Below are positions 14,399-16,209 of a DNA stretch of 16,209 bases, piece after piece. The stretch comes from Candidatus Geohydrothermomicrobium daggyaiense. GTDB taxonomy: Bacteria; Actinomycetota; Geothermincolia; Fen-727; JACVIW01. The DNA lies in contig MU158448.1 of NCBI GenBank assembly GCA_015711695.1, positions 1,534 through 17,742 on the forward strand. Reading direction: 5' to 3'. Position numbers and translations under genes: made by a program. Numbering within the stretch: position 1 is the first letter of the stretch; the number at the start of each line of letters is the position of its first letter. The notes below the pieces were generated by a model that was not told where the DNA came from, made no database searches, and was given only the letters and a program-made list of their open reading frames with translations.

Positions 14399-15556
14399 TC
14401 ACCCCACGTCCTCAGGATAAGCGATTATCTTCAGGTCATTTCCGGATTGAAACACAGTCTCTATGCGAAATCTCCAAGCTTCAGTTAGATCTTTCACGCC
14501 CTCACCAGCGAAAGGACCAGGAGCGCCGTGGCCACCAAGAACAATCGGTGCTACAAAAAAGACCATCTTGTCAATCAGCCCCTCTTTCAGGAAACTCGAC
14601 GCGACTGTCGGTCCGCCCTCGAGTAAAACACTTCTCACTCCCCTTAGGGAGAGCGCCTTCATAAGCTCTTTTAAGTCTACTCTGTTTCCAACACCGGCAA
14701 TAATTACTTCAGCTCCGCGTCTTTTAATAGCTTCTATTCGTTCACGTGGCGCTGATTTGCTCACAACAACAAGCGCAGGAGATTCGCCCTCGTTCAAGAT
14801 CCTGCTTTCTGGAGGAATCCTGCAGTTACTATCCAAAACAACACGAAGAGGACAACTCCCCCTTGCGTCGCTTGTCCTCGGTGTTAATAGCGGGTCATCA
14901 GCAAGAACCGTTCCGATGCCGACCATAATGGCGTCGTTTTCCATTCTCATCCGCTGAACATCGTCTCTCGAGTGCTTAGAAGTGATCCATTTGGACTTCC
15001 CCGCTCCAGTAGCGACCTTCCCGTCAAGGCTTAAGCCCATTTTAAGCGTTACAAAAGGAAATCCTGTCTCGACAGATTTGAAATAAGACTCATTCTGCCT
15101 TCTCGCGATCTCAGAAAAGGGGCCGCGCACTACTTCGACGCCCGCACTTTTCAAAACGCGGGACCCTCCCCCGGTAACGTCAGGATTCGTGTCTTCGGTT
15201 GAATAGACAACTTTTTTCACACGAGCTTTCGCTATCGCTTGTGTGCACGGGGGAGTCTTTCCATGATGGTTGCACGGTTCCAGAGTCACATAAAGAATCG
15301 CGCCTTCAGCCATCGAACCAGCCATTTCGATAGCTACCACCTCGGCGTGTGGACCGCCTGCAAAGGCATGGTATCCCTCTCCGACAATTACACCGTTCTT
15401 AACAAGAACAGCGCCAACAAGAGGGTTTGGACTTACCCTTCCTCTGCCCAGCTCCGCTATCCTCAGCGCACGGAGCATATAGCCTTCATCCGCGCTTTTT
15501 GGCTCGGGAGCTTTCATCTCATATATCAATTTCTCCCCAGGCCCCAAAAACTCCAT
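14399..15556 (-). CDS. ribD: Bifunctional riboflavin deaminase/reductase RibD
   Basis: RibD deaminates the pyrimidine product of GTP cyclohydrolase II and then reduces its ribosyl side chain. The N-terminal domain (~20-160) is a zinc deaminase with HAEVVAIE and LEPCNHHGKTPPC, supplying the zinc ligands and the catalytic glutamate. The C-terminal domain (~165-375) is the NADPH-dependent reductase with FVTLKMGLSLDGKVATG, DAIMVGIGTVLADDP and LLEGGPTVASSF. The 385-residue length is typical. The ATG at 15556 lacks a good Shine-Dalgarno site. A second in-frame ATG at 15517 would still keep both domains, so the N-terminus is uncertain by 13 residues. It is the first gene after the FMN riboswitch. 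Confidence 0.97.
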   Translation of the reverse strand: MEFLGPGEKLIYEMKAPEPKSADEGYMLRALRIAELGRGRVSPNPLVGAVLVKNGVIVGEGYHAFAGGPHAEVVAIEMAGSMAEGAILYVTLEPCNHHGKTPPCTQAIAKARVKKVVYSTEDTNPDVTGGGSRVLKSAGVEVVRGPFSEIARRQNESYFKSVETGFPFVTLKMGLSLDGKVATGAGKSKWITSKHSRDDVQRMRMENDAIMVGIGTVLADDPLLTPRTSDARGSCPLRVVLDSNCRIPPESRILNEGESPALVVVSKSAPRERIEAIKRRGAEVIIAGVGNRVDLKELMKALSLRGVRSVLLEGGPTVASSFLKEGLIDKMVFFVAPIVLGGHGAPGPFAGEGVKDLTEAWRFRIETVFQSGNDLKIIAYPEDVG

Positions 15557-15573
15557 AACGCTTTATTTAATCG

Positions 15574-15607
15574 AAATCAAAACGCACCGGGAGAATTCGC
15601 CGGCGCG
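15574..15607 (-). terminator. Riboswitch expression-platform terminator
   Basis: Downstream of the FMN aptamer, CGCGCCGG (15600-15607) pairs with CCGGTGCG (15583-15590), eight pairs with one G-U, around a nine-base loop. TTTT, then GA and TTT (15574-15582), follow. It ends less than 20 bases before ribD and does not cover the ribD ribosome binding region. Premature transcription termination upon FMN binding is therefore the likely mode of control. The T tract is short and interrupted, so efficiency is uncertain. Confidence 0.7.
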
Positions 15608-15620
15608 CATGGATCAACCG

Positions 15621-15737
15621 AAACGTCTTCTCCCATCCGGACTTTCACCGTCGGCCTCGGACTCACACCGGGTCTGCTCATATCAAGCTCGCGGGCTATA
15701 CCGCCGGTCGGGAATTTCACCCTGTCCCGAAGACTTT
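15621..15737 (-). promoter_or_regulatory. FMN riboswitch (RFN element)
   Basis: The minus strand contains the conserved RFN core in order: GGGACAGGGTGAAATTCCC, GACCGGCGGT, AGCCCGCGAGC, GACCCGGTG, GGCCGACGGTGAAAGTCCGG and ATGGGAGAAG. The closing stem P1 is formed by GTCTTC and GAAGAC, extendable by AAA/TTT at the base. It stands directly upstream of ribD, so FMN should lower expression of the whole rib cluster through the hairpin that follows. The aptamer appears intact. Confidence 0.97.
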
Positions 15738-15756
15738 GTTTAATTGTCAGCTTTTT

Positions 15757-15785
15757 ATCCTAACAGAGAGCAGAAGCAACAACAA
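15757..15785 (-). promoter_or_regulatory. Probable promoter of the riboflavin operon
   Basis: TTGTTG (15780-15785) and TAGGAT (15757-15762) are separated by 17 bp, placing the start near 15750, about 13 bases before the riboswitch P1 stem. Both hexamers are imperfect. A more distant AT-rich alternative with TTGATT lies further upstream. Confidence 0.5.
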
Positions 15786-15802
15786 GGAGAATGAACTTCT
15801 TA

Positions 15803-15831
15803 TTGTCTTCGATCTATTAAAAATATAACAT
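15803..15831 (+). promoter_or_regulatory. Possible promoter of the right-edge lipoprotein gene
   Basis: On the plus strand TTGTCT (15803-15808) is followed after 17 bp by TAACAT (15826-15831), or after 15 bp by TATAAC. A leader of about 50 bases would precede the TTG start at 15891. The sequence is AT-rich and matches are moderate, so this is tentative. Confidence 0.4.
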
Positions 15832-15890
15832 AACATAATCAACAACACGTTTATCTCATGCGAACCTCAAAAACAGAAGGAGGGATTGAA

Positions 15891-16209
15891 TTGAGCAAGT
15901 CCTACATCCGTCTGTCAGTAATGACCGCGGTGGTTTTGCTTCTTTTTTCTTTATTCACCTCGACAGGTTGCCGAAAGAAAGAGAAGCCAAAGGGCGTTTT
16001 CGACAGAGCAAATGAAGTTATTGCCCAAATCGACAGTACTACAAAAGATATTTCCCGGGAGATAGCTAATCTTGCTTCCTCACTTCGGGCTGGAACTCAG
16101 CTCACCATCGCACTTGTTGAAGAAATTTATGATAGGTTAAAGGAACAGACGGAAAACATCATATCCGACGTCAAAGACGCCCGTGAAGAAATCGACAAAA
16201 TTACCAAAT
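15891..16209 (+). CDS. Partial lipoprotein with helical, coiled-coil-like domain (C-terminus beyond window)
   Basis: This is the only plus-strand gene. It starts at TTG 15891, six bases after GGAGGG, and stays open to the window end (106 codons). The first ~30 residues form a lipoprotein signal: a short basic part (SKSYIR), a hydrophobic run (TAVVLLLFSLF) and FTSTGC, where the cysteine at about residue 27 would be lipidated. RKKEKPKG follows. The rest is helical and rich in Asp, Glu, Lys, Ile and Leu, with heptad-like spacing (IAQIDSTTKDISREIANL, LKEQTENIISDVKDAREEI). ATG at 15921 would remove the basic N-region, so I prefer TTG. The protein is probably anchored to the outer face of the membrane. 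No function can be assigned, and it is transcribed divergently from the rib operon. Confidence 0.82.
   Translation, partial: MSKSYIRLSVMTAVVLLLFSLFTSTGCRKKEKPKGVFDRANEVIAQIDSTTKDISREIANLASSLRAGTQLTIALVEEIYDRLKEQTENIISDVKDAREEIDKITK

Noticed and set aside
14463..14957. A 164-codon plus-strand open frame opposite the RibD reductase domain
   Set aside because: Shadow of a conserved coding region with no start signal.
15239..15763. A 174-codon plus-strand open frame across the ribD start and riboswitch
   Set aside because: It runs antisense through the ribD deaminase domain and the conserved FMN aptamer, so it is not a gene.
1..16209. CRISPR array, insertion sequence, prophage, toxin-antitoxin or defence genes
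   Set aside because: I looked for regular repeats, transposase or integrase motifs, terminal inverted repeats and small paired genes. None are visible; the genes are chromosomal housekeeping functions.

Overview
The window is a compact bacterial chromosome segment of moderate GC by eye. Apart from one gene at the right edge, everything reads on the minus strand. Bacterial signatures include IF-3, bL20 and bL35, a two-subunit PheRS, an FMN riboswitch, Shine-Dalgarno sites and sigma70-like promoters. The gene order infC-rpmI-rplT-spoU-pheS-pheT, nadD/rsfS with an LCP-type protein between them, and RFN-ribD-ribE-ribBA-ribH recalls Bacillota, Actinomycetota and related uncultivated lineages. The phylum cannot be fixed from the sequence alone. 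Non-ATG starts are frequent: TTG for rsfS, nadD, rlmB, rpmI and the right-edge lipoprotein, and ATT for infC.

Reading in the direction of transcription (right to left): at the right end a divergent promoter region separates a plus-strand lipoprotein gene (open at the window edge) from the riboflavin operon. That operon is a FMN riboswitch with a downstream terminator hairpin, then ribD, ribE, ribBA and ribH. These cover the pathway from GTP and ribulose 5-phosphate to riboflavin, except the phosphatase step. A GAF-GAF-HD-GYP protein, a predicted cyclic-di-GMP phosphodiesterase, follows in the same direction.

A strong promoter and a leader of about 140 nt with an attenuator-like terminator precede infC-rpmI-rplT. 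The set continues with a SpoU methyltransferase, pheS, pheT, nadD, a LCP-LytR_C membrane protein and rsfS with short gaps or overlaps. It is therefore probably one long translation-related transcription unit, ending at a weak terminator after rsfS. A tRNA-Ala(GGC) with its own promoter comes next. Last is a large helical, HEAT-repeat-like protein that runs off the left edge.

Most of the window is well-known housekeeping biology, and I see no convincing undescribed system. The points worth a second look are the ATT start and attenuator of infC, the LCP protein that lacks the usual catalytic residues, the HD-GYP protein at the end of the riboflavin operon, and the two edge-truncated, poorly characterised proteins.
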